Positions 50,064-59,419 of a stretch of DNA of 64,000 bases are shown here, one piece after another. The notes under the pieces are model-generated. The model did not search any database. It worked only from the letters and a program-made list of their open reading frames with translations, and was not told the origin of the DNA. Made by a program: the position numbers and the translations under genes. This DNA comes from Streptomyces sp. CBMA156 (GTDB lineage Bacteria; Actinomycetota; Actinomycetes; Streptomycetales; Streptomycetaceae). Each line of letters starts with the position of its first letter. The stretch's first letter is position 1. The stretch is taken from positions 1-64,000 of the forward strand of contig NZ_MSJQ01000249.1 in the NCBI RefSeq assembly GCF_014596515.1. Direction: 5' to 3'.

Positions 50064-50178
50064 GCGGGGTCCGGATCAAGGCACGTCGCCGTGGCGGTGG
50101 CCGGTGCCGCGCCATAGGGTGCGTGCAGACGGCCGACGGGCCGGCGGTTGAGGGAAAGAGGCGCGGCGAGGTGGGCGC

Positions 50179-51114
50179 ATGAGTGCGGGAGCGGGAGCGG
50201 GCGGTGTGCCGGGGCCCTGGGGCCAGGCACCGGCCGGGCACCCGGGAGCTGACCCGGGCGCGTTGGAGCGCGCCCTGCGCGACGTCGCGCCGGAGCGCTA
50301 CGACGCGTACGAGCGGCTGCTGCACGCCCTGGCGGACGGCAAGGTCTGGATGCTGCTGTGGCACGGCACCCCGGGCAGCCCGGACGCGCAGTACGGGAAC
50401 ATGGAGATCAGCGGCCACGGCTACGCGCCGGCCGTCACCTCGCCCGAGCAGCTGACCTCCTCCGGCTGGGCGCGGGCCCACGAGGTCATCTCCGGCCGGG
50501 AGATCGCGGCCTCGCTGTACCGCACCCGCTGGGGTCTGTGGCTCAACCCGCACGCGCCCGGCGGTGGCGTCGGGGTGCCCTGGGCGGACCTCAGGCGCGT
50601 CGCCGCGGGCCTGGACCGGCTGCCGGCCGGGCCGTTGAAGCTCAGCGAGCCGCAGCTGAACGCCCAGCCCTTCTTCGCGCTGCTGGAGCGGCAGGCCGGC
50701 GAGGTGCGCGCGGTACGGGCGCTGCGCCGGGCCTGGGTGCAGCCCGCGGTGGGGGAGCCGTACCTGGCCATCGGCCTGGACCTGTACGAGAGTTCGCCGC
50801 CGGCGGTGGAGGCGGTGCGGGCGCTGATGCAGCGCGCGATCGCGGTGGCCCCGGAGGGGCTCGCGGTGTCCACGGTGGCGATGTCGGACGAGTACGACCC
50901 GGTGGCGCTGTGGATGCGCGCCAACGCGCGGCCGTTCTTCGACCGGGAGGCGGGACGCCCGCCGACCGGCCCGTACCCGCCGGTGCCCCCGCCGCCCTAC
51001 CCCGGTCAGTCGGCGCCCGGTTACGCCTACGGCACCCAGCCGCCGGCGCAGGGCTGGCAGCAGCAGTCGCCGCAGCACCCGCAGCGGCCCTGGCCCGGAT
51101 ACCCCGGGCGCTGA
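50179..51114 (+). CDS. SseB-like protein with Pro/Gln-rich tail, paralogue 2
   Basis: A 311-residue SseB-family protein: RYDAYERLLHALADGKVWMLLWHG, YAPAVTSPEQLTSSGW, SLYRTRWGLWLNPHAPGGGVGVPW in pieces, and the C-terminal WMRANARPFFDRE. The last 45 residues are Pro/Gly/Gln/Tyr-rich (YPPVPPPPYPGQ, QQQSPQHPQ), a tail not in paralogue 1. It begins 115 bp after paralogue 1 and is followed by a terminator. Confidence 0.85.
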   Translation: MSAGAGAGGVPGPWGQAPAGHPGADPGALERALRDVAPERYDAYERLLHALADGKVWMLLWHGTPGSPDAQYGNMEISGHGYAPAVTSPEQLTSSGWARAHEVISGREIAASLYRTRWGLWLNPHAPGGGVGVPWADLRRVAAGLDRLPAGPLKLSEPQLNAQPFFALLERQAGEVRAVRALRRAWVQPAVGEPYLAIGLDLYESSPPAVEAVRALMQRAIAVAPEGLAVSTVAMSDEYDPVALWMRANARPFFDREAGRPPTGPYPPVPPPPYPGQSAPGYAYGTQPPAQGWQQQSPQHPQRPWPGYPGR

Positions 51115-51133
51115 TTCCCAAAACCCATTCCCC

Positions 51134-51166
51134 GAAGCCGACTTGATTGTCCGTCAAGTCGGCTTC
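51134..51166 (+). terminator. Hairpin terminator after the second SseB-like gene
   Basis: A perfect 12-bp stem GAAGCCGACTTG / CAAGTCGGCTTC (51134-51145 with 51155-51166, 9-nt loop) begins 19 bp after the stop codon. Confidence 0.8.
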
Positions 51167-51560
51167 GATGCTTTCCGGACGAATTTCCGGAAGTGTGGCC
51201 CGGTCATCTTGACATGGCAGTTACAGCCATGTGAAGAGGTATATGCCGAAGATCGGGGAGGTGCATGTACGCAGATCACAGTTGGGCATCTGTCGGTTGT
51301 CAGGGCTGGCGCAAGCCAGTTCGGATGGCAGAGAGTTCTGCGCAACGCACCGCGTGTACTGGAACCCCACAAAGGTGAGCGCGGACGCCGACAGCCCGCC
51401 CGCGCGACGCCCATCCCGCGTGGTGGCAGTGCCTGTGCACGACGCACTGCCGTCAACACCCGCTCCTGCTAAGCACCTCCGCACGTCCGCAGCCGCACCG
51501 CCGAAGCCGGCGACCGGCACCCGTGGGGCCGGCCACCGTCGGCGAGGGGACCAACTGACC
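51167..51560 (+). promoter_or_regulatory. Leader region of the oligopeptide ABC operon
   Basis: About 394 bp with no credible gene. It contains a perfect TTGACA (51209-51214) and an overlapping dyad ACATGGC-AGTTACA-GCCATGT (51212-51232), followed by an AT-rich TATATG at 51240. This is the likely main promoter and operator of the operon. The remaining 300 or so bases form a long untranslated leader with no obvious riboswitch. Confidence 0.55.
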
Positions 51561-52550
51561 ATGACCGCATCCGTGACCACCGCCGGGAACGATCCGGAGA
51601 CCTCCTCCGCCACGAGCCCGGCCAAGAAGATCGAGGGCCGCTCCCTCGGCCAGATCGCCTGGACCCGCTTCAAGCGGGACAAGGCCGCCGTCGCCGGCGG
51701 TGTCGTGGTGATCCTCCTGATCGCGCTCGCCGTGCTGGCCAAGCCGATCGAGTCGCTGTTCGGGCTCAACCCGGACGCCCTCAACCAGGACCTGCTGGAC
51801 GCCGACCTCGGCGGTCTGCCGCTCGGCGACTGGGGCGGCATGAGCTGGGACCACCCGCTCGGCGTCGACCCGCTCCAGGGCCGTGACCTGCTCACCCGTG
51901 TCATCGAGGGTTCCTGGGTCTCCCTGCTGGTCGCCTTCGGCGCGACCCTGCTCTCCAACACCATCGGCACCGTGCTCGGCATCATGGCCGGCTACTACGG
52001 CGGCTGGGTGGACACCCTGATCAGCCGGGTGATGGACGTCTTCCTCGCGTTCCCGCTGCTGCTCTTCGCGATCGCGATCTCGACCTCGCTCCAGGGCGGG
52101 GCGTTCGGCCTGCACGGCCTTCCGCTGCACATGCTGGTGCTGATCTTCGTGATCGGCTTCTTCAACTGGCCCTACATGGGCCGGATCGTGCGCGGCCAGA
52201 CGCTGTCGCTGCGCGAACGGGAGTTCGTCCACGCGGCCCGCAGCCTGGGGGCGCGCGGCCCGTTCATCCTGTTCAAGGAACTGCTGCCCAACCTGGTCGG
52301 TCCGATCCTGGTCTACTCGACCCTGCTGATCCCGACCAACATCCTCTTCGAGGCCGGGCTGAGCTTCCTCGGCGTCGGCATCCAGCCGCCGCAGGCCTCC
52401 TGGGGCGGGATGCTCCAGGACGCGATCCGGTACTACCAGGTGGACCCCCAGTACATGGTGGTCCCCGGCCTGGCGATCTTCGTCACCGTGCTCGCCTTCA
52501 ACCTGCTCGGCGACGGGCTGCGCGACGCCCTCGACCCCAAGAACAACTGA
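51561..52550 (+). CDS. Oligopeptide/dipeptide ABC permease, DppC/OppC type
   Basis: A 329-residue inner-membrane permease with an N-terminal OppC_N segment (AWTRFKRDKAAVAGGVVVIL), HPLGVDPLQGRDLLTRVIEGS, five or six further helices and the EAA loop REREFVHAARSLGARG that docks on the ATPases. The ATG at 51561 (MTASVTTAGND) has GAGGGGA about 11 nt upstream; the longer upstream reading is spurious. It is the first gene of a five-gene peptide-import operon. Confidence 0.92.
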   Translation: MTASVTTAGNDPETSSATSPAKKIEGRSLGQIAWTRFKRDKAAVAGGVVVILLIALAVLAKPIESLFGLNPDALNQDLLDADLGGLPLGDWGGMSWDHPLGVDPLQGRDLLTRVIEGSWVSLLVAFGATLLSNTIGTVLGIMAGYYGGWVDTLISRVMDVFLAFPLLLFAIAISTSLQGGAFGLHGLPLHMLVLIFVIGFFNWPYMGRIVRGQTLSLREREFVHAARSLGARGPFILFKELLPNLVGPILVYSTLLIPTNILFEAGLSFLGVGIQPPQASWGGMLQDAIRYYQVDPQYMVVPGLAIFVTVLAFNLLGDGLRDALDPKNN

Positions 52551-52653
52551 CTTCACTGCTCCCTGACCCGGCGTCATGCTGACCGCACGTCACATGATCC
52601 GACGTCAAAGCTCCCTCCATCGCCTCCACATCCTCTAGGGGTTGATCTCACCC

Positions 52654-54426
52654 ATGCGTAGGTCCCGTACCGTCGCCCTGACCGCCGCGGCCGCTGCCGT
52701 GGTCCTGGTCGTGACCGGCTGCACCAGTTCGTCGAAGAGCGGAGGGTCCTCCTCGGCCTCCGGTGACGCCGCGGGCGGCTCCGGCGCCAACGCCGCCACC
52801 AAGGGCGTCGTCAACGCCTCGGACAAGAAGGGCGGGACGGTGACCTTCGAGATGAAGGGCACCCCGGACTCGCTCGACCCGGGCAACACGTACTACGCGT
52901 ACATCTACAACTTCTCGCGCCTGTACGCCCGTCCGCTGACCACCTTCAACCCGGCGCCGGGCGAGGAGGGCAACAAGCTCGTCCCCGACCTCGCCGAGTC
53001 GATGGGCCAGCCCAGCGCGGACGGCCTGACCTGGACGTACAAGCTGCGCAAGGGCCTGAAGTACGACGACGGCACCCCGATCAGCTCGAAGGACGTCAAG
53101 TACGCCGTCGAGCGCTCGAACTACGCGCTGGACGTGAACTCCAACGGCCCGGTCTACTTCCACGACCTGCTGGTGGACAACGCCACGCCGTACGCCGGTC
53201 CGTACAAGGACAAGGAGGGCGGCCTCAACTCGATCGAGACGCCCGACGACACCACGGTCGTCTTCCACCTGAAGCACCCCTTCGCCGACTTCGACTACCT
53301 GGTCAGCGCCCCGCAGACCGCGCCGGTCCCGCAGGCCAAGGACACCGGCTCGGAGTACGTGAAGCACATCGCGTCCTCGGGCTCCTACAAGTTCGAGTCC
53401 TACGAGGACGGCAAGCAGGCCGTCCTGGTGCCGAACACCAACTGGGACCCGAGCACCGACCCGATCCGCAAGCAGCTCGCGGACAAGCTCCTGCTCAAGT
53501 TCAACATCGACCAGGCCACCATCGACAAGGACCTGCTGGCCGGCAACGCCCAGGTCGACCTGGTGGGCGGCGGCGTCGACCCGCAGACCCAGGCGCAGAT
53601 CCTCCAGAACCCGAAGCTGAAGGCCAGCACCGACAACGCCTACGGCGGCCGCCTGGTCTACATGGCGATCAACTCCAAGCTCGCGCCGTTCGACAACGTC
53701 GAGTGCCGCAAGGCCGTCCAGTACGCGATCGACAAGGTCTCGGTGCAGACCGCGGTCGGCGGCCCGATCCGCGGCCAGATCGCCAACACGGTGCTCCCGC
53801 CGGACATCGCGGGCCACCAGGACTTCAACACGTACGAGACCAAGGACAACAAGGGCGACGAGGCCAAGGCCAAGCAGGCCCTGAAGGCCTGCGGCAAGGA
53901 GGGCGGCATCAACACCGTCCTCTCGGCCCGCACCGAGCGCGCCACCGAGGTCGCCGCGGCCACCTCGATCCAGGCCGCGCTGAAGAAGGTCGGCATCAAC
54001 GCCGAGATCCAGCAGTACCCGCAGGGCAAGTACCTCCAGGACAGCGCCGGCTCGCCGCAGTTCGCCGCCGAGCACAACATCGGCCTGATGATGATGCAGT
54101 GGGGCGCCGACTGGCCGACCGGCTACGGCTTCCTCCAGCAGATCGTCGACGGCCGCACGATCAAGCCGTCCGGCAACAACAACCTCGCCCAGCTGGACGA
54201 CCCGGCGGTCAACAAGCTGATCGACGACGCCGCGATCAACCCGGACAAGACGGCCCGCGAGAAGATCTACAGCGAGATCGACAAGAAGGTCATGGACCAG
54301 GCAGTCTACGTCCCGCTGACCTACTTCAAGGTCTTCCTGTACCGCCCGGACAACGCCACCAACATGGTCTCCACCTCGGCGTTCTCGGGTGAGTACGACT
54401 ACCTGAACATCGGCACCACCAAGTAA
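52654..54426 (+). CDS. Oligopeptide ABC transporter substrate-binding lipoprotein
   Basis: A 590-residue SBP_bac_5 protein: lipobox VTG-Cys23 after a hydrophobic signal, Ser/Gly linker, then the binding fold (GTPDSLDPGNTYYAYIYNF, LAESMGQPSADGLTWTYKLRKG in pieces, KDVKYAVERS). It is anchored outside the membrane and captures peptides. In Streptomyces such operons (BldK and relatives) also import signalling peptides. The ATG at 52654 is preferred over TTG 52642, which has no room for its AGGGG. A 15-bp hairpin follows. Confidence 0.93.
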   Translation: MRRSRTVALTAAAAAVVLVVTGCTSSSKSGGSSSASGDAAGGSGANAATKGVVNASDKKGGTVTFEMKGTPDSLDPGNTYYAYIYNFSRLYARPLTTFNPAPGEEGNKLVPDLAESMGQPSADGLTWTYKLRKGLKYDDGTPISSKDVKYAVERSNYALDVNSNGPVYFHDLLVDNATPYAGPYKDKEGGLNSIETPDDTTVVFHLKHPFADFDYLVSAPQTAPVPQAKDTGSEYVKHIASSGSYKFESYEDGKQAVLVPNTNWDPSTDPIRKQLADKLLLKFNIDQATIDKDLLAGNAQVDLVGGGVDPQTQAQILQNPKLKASTDNAYGGRLVYMAINSKLAPFDNVECRKAVQYAIDKVSVQTAVGGPIRGQIANTVLPPDIAGHQDFNTYETKDNKGDEAKAKQALKACGKEGGINTVLSARTERATEVAAATSIQAALKKVGINAEIQQYPQGKYLQDSAGSPQFAAEHNIGLMMMQWGADWPTGYGFLQQIVDGRTIKPSGNNNLAQLDDPAVNKLIDDAAINPDKTAREKIYSEIDKKVMDQAVYVPLTYFKVFLYRPDNATNMVSTSAFSGEYDYLNIGTTK

Positions 54427-54469
54427 GAGCCTGGCTCCGCATCCCTGAAGGCAGGTGAAGGCAGCGGCG

Positions 54470-54505
54470 CCCGCCGCCGTCCGGTAGACCCCGGACGGCG
54501 GCGGG
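54470..54505 (+). terminator. Intercistronic hairpin after the binding-protein gene
   Basis: A perfect 15-bp stem (54470-54484 with 54491-54505, 6-nt loop) lies between the binding-protein and permease genes. Such hairpins commonly stabilise the binding-protein mRNA and reduce downstream transcription, giving an excess of binding protein. Confidence 0.75.
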
Positions 54506-54524
54506 CCGCCGGAGCCGCCCAACT

Positions 54525-55535
54525 GTGTTTGCCTACATCATCCGCAGGATCATCGCGGCGGCGATACTGCTGCTGGTCGTCAGCGCTGTCACCTTCGCGA
54601 TCTTCTTCCTGCTCCCGCGCCTCGCCGGAGAGACGGCCGACCAACTGGCCGCCCAGTACATCGGGAAGAACCCCTCACCCGACGCGATCGCCGCGGTCAA
54701 GAAGAACCTCGGCCTCGACCAGCCGCTGTACTCCCAGTACTGGAACTTCCTCAAGGGACTGGTCAGCGGCGCCGAGTACAACTTCGGGCCCGAACCGGCC
54801 ACCTGCCACGTGCCCTGCTTCGGCTACTCCTTCAAGAACCACCTTGAGGTCTGGCCCGAGCTGACCAAGCGCATCCCGACCACCATGTCGCTCGCCGCCG
54901 GCGCGGCCGTGCTCTGGCTGGTCTCCGGCGTCGCCACCGGCGTCGTCTCCGCCCTCAAGCCGCGCTCGATCTTCGACCGGCTCTCCATGGGCGTCGCGCT
55001 CGCCGGCGTCTCGCTGCCGGTCTTCTTCACCGGCGCGCTGCTGCTCACGGTGTTCAGCTACGAGTGGCCGATCCTGGACAACCTGCACTACGTCGACTTC
55101 ACCGAGAACCCGCTGATGTGGGCCCGCAACCTGATCCTGCCCTGGATCTCGCTGGCCTTCCTCTACTCCGCGCTCTACGCCCGGCTCACCCGCGCCGGAA
55201 TGCTGGAGACCATGAGCGAGGACTACATCCGCACCGCCCGGGCCAAGGGCCTGGCCGAGCACAAGGTCGTCACCCGGCACGGGCTGCGCGCCGCGCTCAC
55301 CCCGATCGTCACCATCTTCGGCATGGACCTCGGGCTGCTGCTCGGCGGCGCGCTGATCACCGAGCAGGTCTTCTCGCTCCAGGGCGTCGGCCAGTTCGCC
55401 GTCCAGGCGATCGCCGACAACGACCTGCCCAAGATCCTCGGCGTCACCCTGCTCGCCGCCTTCTTCATCGTCGCCTGCAACCTCGTGGTCGACCTCCTGT
55501 ACGCCCTCGTCGACCCCCGCGTGAGGCTCTCGTGA
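54525..55535 (+). CDS. Oligopeptide/dipeptide ABC permease, DppB/OppB type
   Basis: A 336-residue permease: first helix MFAYIIRRIIAAAILLLVVS, an extracytoplasmic loop with two Cys (ATCHVPCFGY), and EAA loop MSEDYIRTARAKGLAEHKVV. It starts with GTG at 54525 and has a 4-bp GTGA overlap with the next gene. It forms the membrane channel with the DppC-type subunit. It is unusual only in lying after the binding-protein gene, with the other permease before it. Confidence 0.93.
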   Translation: MFAYIIRRIIAAAILLLVVSAVTFAIFFLLPRLAGETADQLAAQYIGKNPSPDAIAAVKKNLGLDQPLYSQYWNFLKGLVSGAEYNFGPEPATCHVPCFGYSFKNHLEVWPELTKRIPTTMSLAAGAAVLWLVSGVATGVVSALKPRSIFDRLSMGVALAGVSLPVFFTGALLLTVFSYEWPILDNLHYVDFTENPLMWARNLILPWISLAFLYSALYARLTRAGMLETMSEDYIRTARAKGLAEHKVVTRHGLRAALTPIVTIFGMDLGLLLGGALITEQVFSLQGVGQFAVQAIADNDLPKILGVTLLAAFFIVACNLVVDLLYALVDPRVRLS

Positions 55536-56602
55536 CCGAGCTCAAGAAGACCACGGCGGACGCCGCGCAGACCCCGCCCGGCGATCCCTTCCTCTCGGTC
55601 CGGGACCTGCGGATCCACTTCGACACCGACGACGGCCTGGTCCGCTCGGTGGACGGGGTCAGCTTCGACCTGCACAAGGGACGCACCCTCGGCATCGTCG
55701 GCGAGTCCGGCTCCGGCAAGTCCGTCACCTCGCTGGGCATCATGGGCCTGCACCGCTCCAAGCGGGCCCGGATCAGCGGCGAGATCCGGCTGAACGGCGA
55801 GGACCTGATCGCGGCCGGCCCGGACCGGGTGCGCCGGCTGCGCGGCCGGGAACTGGCGATGATCTTCCAGGACCCGCTGACCGCGATGCACCCGTACTAC
55901 ACGGTGGGGCAGCAGATCGTCGAGGCGTACTGGGTGCACCACCCCCAGGCCTCCAAGAAGCAGGCCAGGGCCAGGGCGGTCGAGATGCTCGACCGGGTCG
56001 GCATCCCGCAGCCCGACCGCCGGGTGGACGACTTCCCGCACCAGTTCTCCGGCGGCATGCGCCAGCGCGCGATGATCGCCATGGCGCTGGTCAACGACCC
56101 CTCGCTGCTGATCGCCGACGAGCCCACCACCGCCCTGGACGTCACCGTCCAGGCGCAGATCCTGGACCTCATCCGCGACCTCCAGCAGGAGTTCGGCTCC
56201 GCCGTCATCATCATCACCCACGACCTCGGGGTGGTCGCCGAGCTGGCCGACGACATCCTGGTCATGTACGGCGGCAAGTGCATCGAGCGTGGACCGGCCG
56301 AGACCCTCTTCGACGCGCCCGAACACCCGTACACCTGGGGCCTGCTGGGCTCGATGCCGCGACTGGACCGGGAACTCCAGGACCGGCTGGTGCCGGTCAG
56401 GGGCACCCCGCCCAGCCTGATCAACGTGCCGTCCGGCTGCGCCTTCCACCCGCGCTGCCCGTACGCCGCCCTCACCGAGGGGCGCTCCACGAGCGAGGTC
56501 CCGGTGCTGGCCGAGGCCGCGCCCGGGCACTTCGCGGCCTGCCACCTGGCGGCCGGCGAACGGCACCGCATCTTCGCCGAAGAGATCGCGCCCCGGCTGT
56601 GA
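55532..56602 (+). CDS. Oligopeptide ABC transporter ATP-binding protein, DppD type
   Basis: A 356-residue ATPase: Walker A GESGSGKSVT, Q-loop IFQDPLTAMHP, signature FSGGMRQRAMIAMAL, Walker B LLIADEPTTALD, H-loop ITHDLGVVAE, and the C-terminal oligo_HPY extension with Cys-rich GCAFHPRCPYA, which can bind a 4Fe-4S cluster in relatives. The GTG start at 55532 overlaps the DppB-type stop. It energises peptide import with the following ATPase. Confidence 0.94.
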   Translation: MTELKKTTADAAQTPPGDPFLSVRDLRIHFDTDDGLVRSVDGVSFDLHKGRTLGIVGESGSGKSVTSLGIMGLHRSKRARISGEIRLNGEDLIAAGPDRVRRLRGRELAMIFQDPLTAMHPYYTVGQQIVEAYWVHHPQASKKQARARAVEMLDRVGIPQPDRRVDDFPHQFSGGMRQRAMIAMALVNDPSLLIADEPTTALDVTVQAQILDLIRDLQQEFGSAVIIITHDLGVVAELADDILVMYGGKCIERGPAETLFDAPEHPYTWGLLGSMPRLDRELQDRLVPVRGTPPSLINVPSGCAFHPRCPYAALTEGRSTSEVPVLAEAAPGHFAACHLAAGERHRIFAEEIAPRL

Positions 56603-56636
56603 GCCCGGCCTCGTACCACCTTTCTGGAGAGAACCG

Positions 56637-57683
56637 ATGACGGACACTCAGACGACCGGGACCCCGTCGCCGGCACCCGCCCCCGGCCGCGAGCCGCTGC
56701 TGAAGGTGACCGGCCTGACCCGGCACTTCCCGATCCGCAGCGGGCTGCTGCGCCGCCAGACCGGCGCGGTGCGGGCCGTCGACGGCATCGACTTCACGGT
56801 CAACGCCGGCGAGACGCTGGGCGTCGTGGGCGAGTCCGGCTGCGGCAAGTCGACCATGGGCCGACTGGTCACCCGGCTCGACGAACCCACCGGCGGGGCC
56901 ATCGAGTTCGAGGGCACCGACATCACCCACCTGAGCGTCGGGGCGATGCGGCCGCTGCGCCGCGACATCCAGATGATCTTCCAGGACCCGTACTCCTCGC
57001 TGAACCCCCGGCACACCGTCGGCACCATCGTCGGCGCGCCGTTCAAGCTCCAGAACGCGGTGCCCGCGGGCGGCCTCAAGAAGGCCGTCCAGGAACTGCT
57101 GGAACTGTGCGGACTCAGCCCCGAGCACTACAACCGCTACCCGCACGAGTTCTCCGGCGGCCAGCGCCAGCGCATCGGCATCGCCCGCGCGCTCGCGCTC
57201 AAGCCGAAGATGATCGTCGCGGACGAGCCGGTCTCCGCGCTGGACGTCTCGATCCAGGCGCAGGTGGTCAACCTGCTGGACGACCTCCAGCAGGAACTCG
57301 GGCTGACCTACCTGATCATCGCGCACGACCTCTCGGTGGTCCGGCACGTCTCGGACCGGGTCGCGGTGATGTACCTCGGCAAGATCGTGGAGATCGCCGA
57401 CCGGGACGCGCTCTACCGCAGCCCGATGCACCCGTACACCAACGCGCTGATGTCCGCGGTGCCCGTCCCCGACCCGCGCCGGCGCCACAGCGGGGGCCGC
57501 GAGCGCATCCTGCTCAAGGGCGACGTCCCCTCGCCGATCAACCCGCCCAGCGGCTGCCGCTTCCGCACCCGGTGCTGGAAGGCGCAGGACGTGTGCGCGA
57601 GCCAGGAGCCGCCGCTGGTGGCGCTGGAGTCGGGGCACCAGGTGGCGTGTCACTTCCCTGAGCGGAGCGAGGGGAACGACTAG
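56637..57683 (+). CDS. Oligopeptide ABC transporter ATP-binding protein, DppF type
   Basis: A 348-residue ATPase: LLRRQTGAVRAVDGIDF, Walker A GESGCGKST, IFQDPYSSLNPRHTV, signature FSGGQRQRIGIARAL, Walker B MIVADEPVSALD, IAHDLSVV, and oligo_HPY tail GCRFRTRCWKAQDVC. It is the last gene of the operon. The end of the gene lies within a 33-bp tandem duplication that extends past the stop. A strong terminator follows about 95 bp later. Confidence 0.94.
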   Translation: MTDTQTTGTPSPAPAPGREPLLKVTGLTRHFPIRSGLLRRQTGAVRAVDGIDFTVNAGETLGVVGESGCGKSTMGRLVTRLDEPTGGAIEFEGTDITHLSVGAMRPLRRDIQMIFQDPYSSLNPRHTVGTIVGAPFKLQNAVPAGGLKKAVQELLELCGLSPEHYNRYPHEFSGGQRQRIGIARALALKPKMIVADEPVSALDVSIQAQVVNLLDDLQQELGLTYLIIAHDLSVVRHVSDRVAVMYLGKIVEIADRDALYRSPMHPYTNALMSAVPVPDPRRRHSGGRERILLKGDVPSPINPPSGCRFRTRCWKAQDVCASQEPPLVALESGHQVACHFPERSEGND

Positions 57684-57725
57684 CGCAGCCCGGAGCGGAG
57701 CGAGGGGAACGACTAGCGCAGCCCC
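57660..57725 (+). repeat. 33-bp tandem duplication at the end of the DppF-type gene
   Basis: Units 57660-57692 and 57693-57725 are almost identical (GAGCGGAGCGAGGGG then AACGACTAGCGCAGCCC). The stop codon TAG at 57681-57683 falls in the first copy, so the second copy is untranslated. Confidence 0.85.
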
Positions 57726-57777
57726 GAGAACGCGCCGGCCGGCGCTGCCGCGTCCTGACCGCCGGGGCTCGTACGAG

Positions 57778-57817
57778 AGAGGCCGCCCACCCCGGGTTTC
57801 CGGGGCGGGCGGCCTCT
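57778..57817 (+). terminator. Terminator of the oligopeptide ABC operon
   Basis: An 18-bp stem with one A-C mismatch (57778-57795 with 57800-57817) and a GTTT loop. It lies between the convergent operon and the acyltransferase gene. Confidence 0.8.
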
Positions 57818-57848
57818 TCGTCGTCCCTGCCGTCGTCGGCGTCGCGGG

Positions 57849-59249
57849 TCAGGCGCTGCCGACCGGTACCGGCGTCGCCTCCCGGGCCGCCGCCGGCTCC
57901 GGTGCGCGCGGGCCGGGAGGGGCGGCGGCAGCCGGGCCGTCGTGCAGCGGGGCAGCCGGGAAGCGGCGGTTCAGCGCCTTGACCGCCTTGCGGCCGAGGT
58001 TCTGGAACGGGATCTCGACCAGCCGGTAGGCGAGGTAGCTGAGCAGCAGCAGCGCGGCCGTGAAGGCGACGAACTGGACGCTGCGGCCCTGCCAGGACTC
58101 GAACGGCTTACGGTCCTCCAGCAGCCACTCCATCCCGTGGATGACCGGGTTGTGCAGCAGGTACAGCGAGTAGCTGATCGTCCCGAGCCAGGACAGCCAG
58201 CGCGGGAACCGCCGCCGGCGCAGCAGCATGCCGACCGCGAACACCGCCCAGGCGGCCAGGTAAGCGAAGGAGAACGCCTTCCAGGACTCGCTCCAGGTGT
58301 GCCACAGGGCCTGGTCGCGGTTGTACATGTAGCCGGACACCACGCCCGAGGTCAGCACGAAGGCGCAGCAGAGCAGGGCCGGGACCTTGTCGATCTGGCC
58401 GTGCTCCAGCCGGTACAGCACCGTGCCGGCGAACATCGTTGCGAAGATGATCAGGGTCTCGAAGGCGGCGGCCCGGCTGTTCAGCAGGATCAGCACCAGG
58501 CCCAGCCCGCCGATCATGGAGCCGCCCCAACGGGTCAGGTCGGCCCGGCCGGTGAAGATGCAGACCATCGCCGCGACCACCACGATCCCGGCGGCCAGCA
58601 CCAGGTGCCGGATGGCCGGCAGCCCGCTGCCGGTGATGGTGCTGAGCGGCAGCCAGGCGCCGAGGACGAGCGCGGCGGCGGCGAAGCCGATCGAGATCGG
58701 GGCGCTCTGCCGGTGCCAGCCGCGGACGAACAGGGCCGTCACGAAGTAGTAGAAGATCATCTCGTAGGTGAGCGTCCACATCACCCCGATGACGTTGGTG
58801 ACGCCCATCATGTCCTGGACCATCAGCCCGTTGCCCGCCAGCGTGAGCAGCGGGTGGTCGAACACCCAGCCCTGGATCACCGTGTGGCTGCGCGGCAGGA
58901 TCAGCAGGCTCAGCACCACGGTGACGATGACCACCGGGTAGATCCGGAAGAACCGGCCGGCCCAGAACGCCCGCACATCGCCGCGCCGTTCCAGCGAGGC
59001 CGGGATGATGTACCCGCTGACCAGGAAGAACAGCATCACGCCGAAGATGCCGGGGTCGAGGTAGCGCGGCACGTGGTTGGCGTGCAGCCAGACGAACGGC
59101 AGGGCCAGGTGGTAGACCGCCACCGAGAGCGCGGCTATGCCACGCAGGGCATCGAGCCAGCCGAGTCTCGACGAGGCGACGGCGGCTCCGGTGCCCGCCG
59201 CTGCGGGGGGGCCCGAGCGGCGTCGGGTCGCACGTTCGATGAGCTTCAC
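57849..59249 (-). CDS. Membrane acyltransferase (acyltransferase-3 family)
   Basis: A 466-residue multi-spanning protein: LGWLDALRGIAALSVAVYHLALPFVW (given in two parts LGWLDALRGIAALSV / AVYHLALPFVW) with the conserved Arg and catalytic His, FFLVSGYIIPASLERRG, RFFRIYPVVIV, WTLTYEMIFY and about ten hydrophobic segments. The family O-acetylates or acylates cell-surface glycans, lipids or antibiotics. The tail is Ala/Pro-rich. The GTG at 59249 is the best start; there is no Shine-Dalgarno but a TAGCCT (-10-like) 8 bp upstream suggests a leaderless mRNA. Much of the longer upstream reading is antisense to the next gene. Confidence 0.88.
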   Translation of the reverse strand: MKLIERATRRRSGPPAAAGTGAAVASSRLGWLDALRGIAALSVAVYHLALPFVWLHANHVPRYLDPGIFGVMLFFLVSGYIIPASLERRGDVRAFWAGRFFRIYPVVIVTVVLSLLILPRSHTVIQGWVFDHPLLTLAGNGLMVQDMMGVTNVIGVMWTLTYEMIFYYFVTALFVRGWHRQSAPISIGFAAAALVLGAWLPLSTITGSGLPAIRHLVLAAGIVVVAAMVCIFTGRADLTRWGGSMIGGLGLVLILLNSRAAAFETLIIFATMFAGTVLYRLEHGQIDKVPALLCCAFVLTSGVVSGYMYNRDQALWHTWSESWKAFSFAYLAAWAVFAVGMLLRRRRFPRWLSWLGTISYSLYLLHNPVIHGMEWLLEDRKPFESWQGRSVQFVAFTAALLLLSYLAYRLVEIPFQNLGRKAVKALNRRFPAAPLHDGPAAAAPPGPRAPEPAAAREATPVPVGSA

Positions 59250-59419
59250 AGACGGGAGGCTACCGGAACGCGTACGTGCAGTACGGGCGGCGGTCCGGCG
59301 CTCCGACCCCGAGCAGTGGCCCTGCCGTGTCGGCAGCAGCCAGAACCCGAGCACGAGGGTGTCGGCCCTGATCGACGCGTCGTGCCGGTGCCGCCTTGGA
59401 AGGGACGGCGTAGTCGGCA

